DNA from: Acidovorax soli
GTDB taxonomy: Bacteria > Pseudomonadota > Gammaproteobacteria > Burkholderiales > Burkholderiaceae_C
Assembly (NCBI RefSeq): GCF_900107605.1
Contig: NZ_FNQJ01000008.1
Span: 62,001 to 126,000, forward strand
Length of the DNA stretch: 64,000 nucleotides
Direction: 5' to 3'
Positions 58,236 through 64,000 of the stretch are shown here, piece after piece (within the stretch, counting starts at the first letter, position 1; each line of letters begins with the position of its first letter). The notes below the pieces were generated by a model, which saw nothing but the letters and a program-made list of their open reading frames with translations, made no database searches and was not told the DNA's origin. Made by a program: the position numbers and the translations under genes.

Positions 58236-58296
58236 TTTTAGCCGTTTTGGCCTCTGGCGTTTGTGTGTCAAGCGCCAGCAGCTATCTATTTCATAG
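58236..58296 (+). repeat. Dispersed repeat R1, copy D (3' end of purB)
   Basis: TTTTGGCC, then TGGCGTTTG-TGTGT-CAAGCGCCA (an almost perfect hairpin), AGCAGCTAT and TCATAG in the R1 order, from nine bases past the purB stop to ten bases before yaeQ. Confidence 0.7.
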
Positions 58297-58305
58297 TGAG
58301 GCTGC

Positions 58306-58866
58306 ATGGCCATCAAATCCACCATCTTCAAGGCGAATCTTGCGATCGCCGACATCGACCACGGCTACTACGCCGACCACGCGCTCACGCTGGCCCGGCA
58401 CCCCAGCGAAACCGACGAGCGCATGATGGTGCGGCTGGCGGCGCTGGCCATTCAGGCGCACCAACTCAATGACCTGTGCAACGGTGACGCCACCCTGGCC
58501 TTTGGCGCGGGCCTGTCCGATCCGGACGACCCCGATGCCTCGCTGACCGACTTCACCGGCCGCAAGCGTGTGTGGATCGAGGTGGGGCAGCCCGAGGACA
58601 AGCCGCTCACCAAGGCCTGCAGCAAGGCCGATTCAGTGATCGTGTACTGCTTCAACCACGCCGCCGAGATCTGGTGGAAGGGCATCGAGTCCAAGCTCTC
58701 GCGCCTCGAAAAACTGCAGGTGTGGCGCATCCCTACCGAGGCCTCGCAGGCGCTGGCGCAGCTGGCCGAACGCAGCATGCAGCTGCAGGCCACGGTGCAG
58801 GAGGGGGCCATCACCCTGAGCAGCACGCAGGGCAGCGTGCATGTGGAGCCGGTGCGCTGGAAATGA
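58306..58866 (+). CDS. yaeQ: YaeQ family protein
   Basis: The 186-residue protein matches YaeQ (E. coli length 181): KSTIFKANLAIADIDHGYY, LTLARHPSETDERMMVRLAA, RVWIEVGQPEDKPLTKAC and AEIWWKGIESKL, ending QLQATVQEGAITLSS. YaeQ has a PD-(D/E)XK-like fold and was named as an RfaH suppressor; its function is unknown. ATG 58306 follows the R1 repeat, so that leader region is repeat-derived. Confidence 0.93.
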   Translation: MAIKSTIFKANLAIADIDHGYYADHALTLARHPSETDERMMVRLAALAIQAHQLNDLCNGDATLAFGAGLSDPDDPDASLTDFTGRKRVWIEVGQPEDKPLTKACSKADSVIVYCFNHAAEIWWKGIESKLSRLEKLQVWRIPTEASQALAQLAERSMQLQATVQEGAITLSSTQGSVHVEPVRWK

Positions 58867-58940
58867 CTCCGCAGCACGGTCCTTAGCGCAGCCATCCATC
58901 CGCGAAACTGGCGCGGCCCAGGCCAGGGCAGCCAAGCAAG

Positions 58941-59029
58941 GGCCGCCCCGCAGCGAGGGCTGCGTCCTCCTGCCCGCAACGCGCAGCGCTGCGAGAGCGG
59001 GGGGAAGCCGCGCAGCGGCTCAGGGGGGT
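58941..59029. repeat. GC-rich repeat R2 between yaeQ and a DUF2007-like gene
   Basis: Palindromic GC-rich stretch with GCAGCGAGGGCTGCG, GCAACGCGCAGCGCTGC and GGGGGGAAGC...GGCTCAGGGGGG. The latter tail matches the copy at 26973-27027. It lies between two convergent genes. Confidence 0.55.
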
Positions 59030-59034
59030 GTCTC

Positions 59035-59340
59035 TTATCCCCGCGGCATCAGCGCGCCGCACTGCCAGCACTGCTCGAAACCGCCTTCCACCGTCTCGCC
59101 ACAGCGGCAGCGCCACTGGCGCTGGGGCAAGTCCTGCAGTTCCTGCAGCAAGGCCCGGGCGCGGGTGGCGTGTTCTTCGTAGTCGAGCCAGATCTCGGGC
59201 AGGCACTGGTCGGGTGGCAGGTGCCCGGCTGCGGCCCCCAGGTATTGCCGCTGCACCGATGCCGTCATGCCCGCCTCGCACAGCAGGTCGGCCCACAGCG
59301 TGGCAATGGCGATGTTCGGGGCCTGGGTGAGACGCAGCAT
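59035..59340 (-). CDS. DUF2007-like protein with C-terminal zinc-finger motif
   Basis: A 101-residue protein: N-terminal part (LRLTQAPNIAIATLWADLLCEAG) resembles DUF2007, a small regulatory-like domain; C-terminal CRCGETVEGGFEQCWQCG is a four-cysteine zinc ribbon. ATG 59340 (MLRLTQAPN) is preferred to the upstream one at 59352. It is convergent with yaeQ and precedes nothing obvious. Confidence 0.7.
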   Translation of the reverse strand: MLRLTQAPNIAIATLWADLLCEAGMTASVQRQYLGAAAGHLPPDQCLPEIWLDYEEHATRARALLQELQDLPQRQWRCRCGETVEGGFEQCWQCGALMPRG

Positions 59341-59385
59341 GGCAACCACCATAGCGCTTTGCGGCCGGGGCGTACAGGGGCGCGG

Positions 59386-59814
59386 TCAGGGTGGCGCGGT
59401 GCCGCCGGCCCCCTCGGCCGCGCGTTCGGCGTAGCGGTTGAAGCGCCATGCGGTGTGCTCCAGCGTGATGCGGCGCCACACGGCGCGTTTTTCGGCGGGG
59501 CCCATGGCCGGCCAGAACTGCACTTCGTCAAAGCTGCGCCCGCAGCCCTTGCACCAGTCGTCGCCCTGGCTGGTGGAGCAGATGGCAATGCACGGCGTGT
59601 CGGGCGTGGTGTCGTACCAGGCCAGCCAGGCGGCCCGCGCTGCGGCCGGCAGGCTCTGCTCGTCGGCTTCGTTCTCGTGGCGGAACACCATGCGCGCATA
59701 CACCTCGCCGAGCGCGCTGATCTCGGGCGCCAGCGCCGCGCCGGCGCCCGCGGGGGCGCGCTCGCGCCAGTGGTTGATGGCGGCTTCGATGTCGGTGATG
59801 TGGATGGCGGCCAT
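59386..59814 (-). CDS. DUF3717-DUF1289 fusion protein
   Basis: The 142-residue protein has an N-terminal DUF3717-like domain (IHITDIEAAINHWRERAP ... VYARMVFRHENEAD) joined to a DUF1289 domain (PCIAICSTSQGDDWCKGCGRSF) with four cysteines expected to bind a metal. These are often separate proteins. The start ATG 59814 (MAAIHITD) is chosen from the domain boundary; the upstream extension is unlikely. Function unknown. Confidence 0.75.
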   Translation of the reverse strand: MAAIHITDIEAAINHWRERAPAGAGAALAPEISALGEVYARMVFRHENEADEQSLPAAARAAWLAWYDTTPDTPCIAICSTSQGDDWCKGCGRSFDEVQFWPAMGPAEKRAVWRRITLEHTAWRFNRYAERAAEGAGGTAPP

Positions 59815-59898
59815 GGTGGCGGTTGTGTTGCAGCAGGGACGGGAGGGCAACAGGGCGTGGATCATAGCCGCGCGGTGGCTGGTTCGGCGGTGAGCTCC

Positions 59899-59949
59899 TG
59901 TTTTCATAGCTTTGAACGCTTATCTGCAATGATCCACAGGCCTTTTTCT
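59899..59949 (-). repeat. Dispersed repeat R1, copy I
   Basis: TTCATAGCTTTGAACGCTTA, then CCACAGGCCTTTTTC. Against copy B read in reverse, both have 31 bases between TAGCT and the end of GGCC, and share AACGC and AGGCCTTTTT. Confidence 0.5.
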
Positions 59950-60021
59950 CTTGGATTAATGCCCTTGGCGCTGCAGCGGAATCTTGCACGCCCGGTGCGG
60001 GCTGTGTTCCAATCGCCGCTT

Positions 60022-60170
60022 CGAAGGGGAGTAGCTCCCGACATGCGCTTCGGCCGCGCCACCTGTTGGCCACCGGACGCATGGCATCGGAACCGTCGTC
60101 AATACGAAGCATCGCTTCCGGCGGTCCGGGTTCAGCGCACGCCAGAGTGCTGAACCGAGCAAGACCTTTG
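60022..60170 (+). ncRNA. yybP-ykoY (manganese) riboswitch upstream of terC
   Basis: The core signature AAGGGGAGTAGC (60024-60035) and the distal GTCGTCAATAC (60093-60103) with CCGAGCAAGACCTTT near the 3' end (60155-60169) match the yybP-ykoY class. The closing helix P1 is visible (CGAAGG 60022-60027 with CCTTTG 60165-60170). In other bacteria this class binds Mn2+ and controls TerC/MntP-type exporters. About 160 bases to the terC start hold the expression platform, where a small hairpin (GCCC-GCTGT-GGGC) is present; no clear terminator is seen. Apart from R1 copy I, the rest of the 59815-60328 gap shows nothing I can identify. Confidence 0.88.
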
Positions 60171-60328
60171 ATGGGCCCGCTGTGGGCTGATCAAGGCCAT
60201 CCCTTCGCAACATCTGCCCTGCGCAGCATGCCCTGATCCGCCCATTGCAGGCCCTCTATCCCCGGGAACGGCTCGGCGCTACAGTGGCTGCCAGGTCGTC
60301 CTTTGTGTCTCTTGATATCGAGGAATTT

Positions 60329-61057
60329 ATGGACTTTCTGGCATCGCCCGAATTCTGGCTCGCACTCGGCCAGATCATCATCATCGACATCCTGCTGGGT
60401 GGCGACAACGCGGTGGTCATTGCGCTGGCCTGCCGCAAACTGCCACCCGCCCAGCGCACCAAGGGCATCATCTGGGGCACGGCGGGTGCCATCGTGCTGC
60501 GCGTGGTCCTGATTGCGTTTGCCATGACGCTGCTGGCGCTGCCGTTCCTCAAGTTCGTGGGTGCGCTGCTGCTGGTGTGGATTGGCGTCAAGCTGCTGGC
60601 CCCCGATGAAGACGGCCATGGCGACATCCAGACCAGCGACAAGCTGCTGGCCGCCATCAAGACCATCATCGTGGCCGACCTGGTGATGAGCGTGGACAAC
60701 GTGATCGCCATTGCCGGCGCCGCGCAGAACGCGGGTGAGCACCAGTTCCTGCTGGTGGTGCTGGGCTTGCTGATCTCGATCCCGATCATCGTCTGGGGCA
60801 GCCAGCTGGTCATCAAGCTCATGGAGCGTTTCCCCTTCATCATCACGCTCGGCGGCATGCTGCTGGGCTGGATCGCGGGCGGCATGCTGGTGACCGACCC
60901 GGTCTTCGCCAACCCCGACAAATGGCAGTGGATGCTGAAGATCGCGCAAACCGACACCATCCGCTATGCAGCCAGCGTGGCCGGCGCACTGCTGGTGCTG
61001 GCGGCTGGCAAGGTGATCCTGGCGCGCCGCGCCGCTGCTGCGCCTGCCGAGGGTTGA
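60329..61057 (+). CDS. TerC family membrane protein, probable Mn2+ exporter
   Basis: The 242-residue protein has about seven membrane segments with the TerC hallmarks IIDILLGGDNAVVIALACRK and IVADLVMSVDNVIAIAGAA (each with the DN pair used in metal transport) and GWIAGGMLVTDP. It is most like the YkoY/Alx group. Its yybP-ykoY riboswitch indicates Mn2+-inducible expression, so it probably exports manganese. GAGGA precedes ATG 60329; an upstream start at 60245 lies inside the regulatory leader. Confidence 0.92.
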   Translation: MDFLASPEFWLALGQIIIIDILLGGDNAVVIALACRKLPPAQRTKGIIWGTAGAIVLRVVLIAFAMTLLALPFLKFVGALLLVWIGVKLLAPDEDGHGDIQTSDKLLAAIKTIIVADLVMSVDNVIAIAGAAQNAGEHQFLLVVLGLLISIPIIVWGSQLVIKLMERFPFIITLGGMLLGWIAGGMLVTDPVFANPDKWQWMLKIAQTDTIRYAASVAGALLVLAAGKVILARRAAAAPAEG

Positions 61058-61104
61058 TGGCGCATCTGCACGTGCCAGCGTGCGCGCTGGCAACCGGCTG
61101 ACGC

Positions 61105-61127
61105 AAAGGGGGCTGCATGCCCCCTTT
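61105..61127 (+). terminator. Terminator after terC
   Basis: Perfect 9-bp stem AAAGGGGGC-TGCAT-GCCCCCTTT. The T-run is short but a second T-run follows at 61140-61145. Located 47 bases past the terC stop. Confidence 0.65.
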
Positions 61128-61155
61128 GTCATGGGCCCCTTTTTTCGGAGGTGGT

Positions 61156-61602
61156 ATGGACAAAGTCATTGTGTACGTGGACGACGCCGCCCAGGCGCAG
61201 CAGATCCTGGCGCCCTTGCTGGCAACTGAGGCCGCTGTTGCCACGCATTGGGTGCTGGTGGCCTGCGCACCGCGCATGACGCACCGCATCAGCAAATGGG
61301 TGAGCCATCGCACCCGCGAGAACTGGCGCGACAAATGGGCCGAGAAGCTGTTTGCGCAACTGCTGCCTTTGCTGCCTTCGGGCGGCGGCAGCGTGACCAC
61401 GGTGCTGGCCAAAGGCCCCTTGCCGGAGCTGGTCGCCCAACTGCAGGCCGAACTGGGCGCCGCCCGCGTGGTGGATGCCCGCCGGCCCAGGCACGATGCC
61501 GCCACTGAACCGGCTCCTGCGCCGGCGCGCCTGTCGTTCCCGGGCACCGTGCCCAGCCTGCTGACCGGATTGGGCGCCCTGCTGGCGCTGGACCTGGCGT
61601 AA
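61156..61602 (+). CDS. Hypothetical protein
   Basis: The 148-residue protein begins MDKVIVYVDDAAQAQQILAP, a possible Rossmann-type/UspA-like beginning, and has a Ser/Pro/Ala-rich linker before a hydrophobic C-terminal tail (TVPSLLTGLGALLALDLA) that could be one membrane anchor. CGGAGGTGG precedes ATG 61156. No family could be assigned from sequence. It lies downstream of terC but behind a terminator. Confidence 0.65.
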   Translation: MDKVIVYVDDAAQAQQILAPLLATEAAVATHWVLVACAPRMTHRISKWVSHRTRENWRDKWAEKLFAQLLPLLPSGGGSVTTVLAKGPLPELVAQLQAELGAARVVDARRPRHDAATEPAPAPARLSFPGTVPSLLTGLGALLALDLA

Positions 61603-61655
61603 TCCTGCGCGCACAGGGCCGTCTGCCAAGGCAGGCACGGTGCTATCCTGCGCGC

Positions 61656-62009
61656 ATGAAACTCCTCCTCAAATGGCTGCTCAGCGCTGCAGCGCTGCTG
61701 CTGGTGGCCTACCTCTACAGCGGCGTGCAGGTGCAAAGCTTTGCGTCGGCGCTGATTGCCGCCTTCGTCATCGGCCTGTTCAATGCCGTGCTGCGCCCCG
61801 TGCTGGTGGTGCTGACGCTGCCGGTGACCCTGGTCACCGTGGGCCTGTTTCTGTTCGTGATCAACGCCCTCATGTTCTGGGCTGCCGCGGGCGTGCTGGA
61901 CGGCTTTCACGTCAACGGCTTTGGCGCCGCCTTGCTGGGCTCGCTGATCTATTCGGCGCTGGGGCTGCTGATCGAATCAGCGCTCGGCAGCCTGTTCCTT
62001 CAGAAGTGA
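61656..62009 (+). CDS. Phage holin family 4-like membrane protein (YvlD-like)
   Basis: The 117-residue protein has about four membrane segments (LLKWLLSAAALLLVAYLYSG, IAAFVIGLFNAVLRPVLVV, FLFVINALMFW) with the NAVLRPVL motif of the Phage_holin_4_2 family. Such chromosomal proteins are not phage lysis proteins; role unknown. The final 33 bases overlap the 3' end of the convergent M48 gene. Confidence 0.85.
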   Translation: MKLLLKWLLSAAALLLVAYLYSGVQVQSFASALIAAFVIGLFNAVLRPVLVVLTLPVTLVTVGLFLFVINALMFWAAAGVLDGFHVNGFGAALLGSLIYSALGLLIESALGSLFLQK

Positions 62010-63560
62010 CTCCATCGCACGCAGGCGCGTGTCGATGATGGACGCCTCGATGTAGTCGGCGGCGCTGTGGCTCTTGCGCGCCAGGTCCTGCCCGGCCTTG
62101 AAGCGGTCCACCGCGGCGGCATAGTCGTAGCGGGCCGCGTGCGATTCGGCCTCGGCACGCACGGCGCGCAGCGGCTGCCCCTGCGCCTGCCAGGCGCTCG
62201 CCAGCAACTGCCACACCGTGGCATCGTGCGGGTGGTTGGTCACCCAGGTCTGCAGGGCGCCTGTTACCTCGGCGGGGCGTCCCAGGCGCAGCAGGGCCTG
62301 GGTGCGCAGCACCAGCTCCGGCCGGCCCGTTTCTGCCGGCAACCGCTGCAGCGCCGCTTCGGGCAGGCCCGCCGCCAACGCGATCTCGGCTGCCAGCCGC
62401 TGCGATTGCCGCTGGGCGGCGGCATCGCCACGCACCACCTCGTCCAGCCGCGCCTGGGCCGTGCGCGCGGCCGCAAAATCGCGCAACTGGTTGCTGGCCA
62501 GCGCAGCGGTGTACAGCGCTGCGGCACGGCGCGGCGCGGGCTGGCTGGCAAAGCCGCTGTTTTGCGGCTCGGTGATCCACAGCCGCAGCGCATCCACGCC
62601 GGGGTTCGACAGCACGCGGGCCCGGGCCGCCACCAGGGCGTGCTCCAGGCCAGGCTGCGGTGGCGGCGCCGCGCCGCCGGGCGGCAGGCGCGAGTGCATG
62701 TCGGCCATGCGCTGGGTGGTCAGCGGGTGGCTGCGCAGATAAGGCCACGAGCCGTTGTCGTTGAGGCGGTTGGCTTGCTGCAGCTTGTCGAACATGCTCA
62801 CGAAACCCTGGGGCGCAAAGCCCGAAGGCTCCATCAGCCCGTAGCCGATGCGGTCGGCCTCGCGCTCCATGTCGCGCGAGAAATTGAGCTGGTTCTGCAT
62901 GGCCACCGCCTGGCCGCCCACCATCATGGCCTGGGCAGCCCCCGGGTTCTTGCTGGCGGCCAGCGCGGCCAGCACCATCGCCCCCAGCAGCAAGGGCGTC
63001 TGCTTGCTTTGCTGTGCCATCAGGCGCGAGATATGCCGTTGCGTGACATGGCTCAACTCGTGCGCCAGCACCGAGGCCAGCTCGTCGCGCGTGGCCACCA
63101 CGCCAATCAGCCCCAGGTGCACGCCCAGGTAGCCGCCGGGCAGCGCAAAGGCGTTCACCGTGCGGTCGCGCCCCAGCAGCACCTCCCAGGCAAAGCGCTC
63201 ATCGAGCTCGGGCGAGAGCTCGCCGCGCGCGCGCGCCGCCGCCAGCAGCGCCTGCCACAGCCCCTGCACATATTCCACCAGCACCGGGTCATCGATGTAG
63301 TCGGGGTCGCGGTACAGCTCGCGGATGATGCGGTCGCCCAGGCGGCGCTCCTCGCCCGTCGTGAGCGCGCTGCCGTCGCCCAGCGTGGGCAGGCTGGGCT
63401 GGGCCTTTGCAGACAATGGCGCCAAGGCAGCAAATGCTACCAATAAAGAAGCTGTTAGCGTATTTTTGGCAAGCGCTTGAAGCAGTTTTGACCATTTTCT
63501 CGACCGAGCGGAGGCCATGGCCGTCATGGGGGGCGAGGGGGTGCGCTTGCGATTCCACAT
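61977..63560 (-). CDS. bepA: M48 family periplasmic metalloprotease (BepA-like) with repeat-encoded signal peptide
   Basis: BepA-type proteins monitor outer-membrane assembly: a zinc protease with HExxH (HELSH, residues 167-171) and EADRIG motif, then TPR repeats at the C-terminal half. The 527-residue product has a signal peptide whose hydrophobic core (LTASLLVAFAALAPLSAKA) is encoded by AT-rich codons; that DNA is copy F of repeat R1. The start is uncertain: ATG 63560 (MWNRKRTP) or further in (MTAMASA); neither has a ribosome binding site. A CATCAT box lies seven bases upstream of ATG 63560. Confidence 0.9.
   Translation of the reverse strand: MWNRKRTPSPPMTAMASARSRKWSKLLQALAKNTLTASLLVAFAALAPLSAKAQPSLPTLGDGSALTTGEERRLGDRIIRELYRDPDYIDDPVLVEYVQGLWQALLAAARARGELSPELDERFAWEVLLGRDRTVNAFALPGGYLGVHLGLIGVVATRDELASVLAHELSHVTQRHISRLMAQQSKQTPLLLGAMVLAALAASKNPGAAQAMMVGGQAVAMQNQLNFSRDMEREADRIGYGLMEPSGFAPQGFVSMFDKLQQANRLNDNGSWPYLRSHPLTTQRMADMHSRLPPGGAAPPPQPGLEHALVAARARVLSNPGVDALRLWITEPQNSGFASQPAPRRAAALYTAALASNQLRDFAAARTAQARLDEVVRGDAAAQRQSQRLAAEIALAAGLPEAALQRLPAETGRPELVLRTQALLRLGRPAEVTGALQTWVTNHPHDATVWQLLASAWQAQGQPLRAVRAEAESHAARYDYAAAVDRFKAGQDLARKSHSAADYIEASIIDTRLRAMESLLKEQAAER
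63435..63493 (-). repeat. Dispersed repeat R1, copy F (signal peptide of the M48 protease)
   Basis: On the R1 orientation the sequence TCAAAACTGCTTCAAGCGC, then AATACGCTAACAGCT and TTGGTAGC matches copy D (58236-58296) over its whole length, including the GCGCTT core and the AGCT centre. It is in frame with the M48 gene and encodes residues 23-42. Confidence 0.6.
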
Positions 63561-63619
63561 GAACGTATGATGCCCCGTCCTCGCAAAGTTTCCCACCTAC
63601 TTCATTCGGTTACCCCGCC

Positions 63620-64000
63620 ATGTCCGCACTCACCCACTTCGACGCCCAGGGCCAGGCCCACATGGTGGACGTGGCCGCCAAGGCCGCCACGCACCGCATC
63701 GCCATCGCCATCGGCCGCATCGAAATGCTGCCCGCCACCCTGGCCCTCATCGAGGCCGGCAACGCCAAAAAGGGCGACGTGCTCGGTATCGCCCGCATCG
63801 CCGGCATCATGGCCGCCAAGAAAACCAGCGACCTCATCCCGCTGTGCCACCCGCTCGCGCTCACCCGCGTTGCTATTGAATTCGAAGCTGCCAGCGCATA
63901 CCAACCAGGCGCTACGGGCATATTTTGCTCAGCCACCGTGGAAACCGTAGGCCCCACCGGCGTAGAGATGGAAGCCCTCACCGCCGTGCAGGTGGCCCTG
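63620..64000 (+). CDS. moaC: Cyclic pyranopterin monophosphate synthase, partial
   Basis: MoaC forms the cyclic pyranopterin of molybdenum cofactor synthesis. The first 127 codons are in the window. Features are [38 protein letters not shown] and [17 protein letters not shown], with the conserved KK and PLCHPL. Between VAIEF and ATVETVG a stretch [16 protein letters not shown] is encoded by AT-rich codons and coincides with R1 copy H. In relatives I recall, this loop is about four residues shorter. No ribosome binding site is seen ahead of ATG 63620. Confidence 0.93.
   Translation, partial: MSALTHFDAQGQAHMVDVAAKAATHRIAIAIGRIEMLPATLALIEAGNAKKGDVLGIARIAGIMAAKKTSDLIPLCHPLALTRVAIEFEAASAYQPGATGIFCSATVETVGPTGVEMEALTAVQVAL
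63871..63930 (-). repeat. Dispersed repeat R1, copy H (inside moaC)
   Basis: TGCTATTGA, AAGCTGCCAGCGCATA, CCAGGCGCTACGGGCATATT aligns end to end with copy B read in reverse, including the shared TGCTATTGA, AGCT, GGCGCT or GCGCTT and final TTTT. It is in frame with moaC. Confidence 0.6.

Noticed and set aside
60245-60328. Upstream start for terC
   Set aside because: The frame is open but lies in the riboswitch-to-gene leader; GAGGA before ATG 60329 and family homology fix the later start.

Overview
The window is GC-rich chromosomal DNA from a betaproteobacterium of the order Burkholderiales, most likely family Comamonadaceae (Acidovorax-like). The evidence is the gene content and order: def/fmt/azlCD beside lysM-dprA, ssb/MFS/uvrA, yajC-secD-secF-DUF1631, yhdP divergent from glnE, and a fused indolepyruvate oxidoreductase divergent from an Lrp-type regulator. 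The assignment rests on recalled family resemblance only, because no search was run. I saw no rRNA, tRNA, CRISPR array, prophage or complete insertion sequence.

Layout. 1-13.5 kb: a partial LysR regulator divergent from an FAD oxidoreductase, mnmA, a PEP-CTERM exosortase substrate with a sigma-54-like promoter, ssb, an MFS exporter, uvrA, an AcoD/ExaC-type aldehyde dehydrogenase with a sigma-54-like promoter and a leftover piece of its presumed activator, DUF779, a decayed patch and an EamA exporter. 13.5-24 kb: pyrF, pgk, def-lipoprotein-fmt-azlC-azlD, LysM protein, dprA and DUF1631. 24-36 kb: yajC-secD-(24-codon ORF)-secF, indolepyruvate:ferredoxin oxidoreductase with its Lrp-type regulator, an MFS-ABM fusion, mltA and an OmpA-like lipoprotein. 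36-48 kb: an end-overlapping yhdP-nitrilase-sensor kinase-response regulator operon, glnE, and a degenerate HD-GYP protein. 48-56 kb: a periplasmic glutathione peroxidase, then an eight-gene lipid-modification operon (FAD amine oxidase, DUF1365, CFA-type methyltransferase, chalcone isomerase-like, GPH transporter, DUF3833, SDR, SnoaL-like) resembling singlet-oxygen/furan-fatty-acid gene sets. 56-64 kb: GST, purB, yaeQ, two small zinc-motif proteins, terC behind a yybP-ykoY (manganese) riboswitch, a holin-like membrane protein, a BepA-type M48 protease and the start of moaC.

The most unusual signal is a dispersed hairpin repeat of about 50-60 bp, here called R1. I count ten copies. Six lie in intergenic DNA, mostly against stop codons at gene 3' ends. 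Four lie inside reading frames: the signal peptides of the M48 protease and the chalcone isomerase-like protein, a loop of MoaC, and a C-terminal-domain segment of Fmt. A second GC-rich repeat, R2, supplies a further insertion of about 20 residues in Fmt just before its catalytic motif. The window thus looks like a case of mobile-like intergenic repeats repeatedly taken up as protein sequence.
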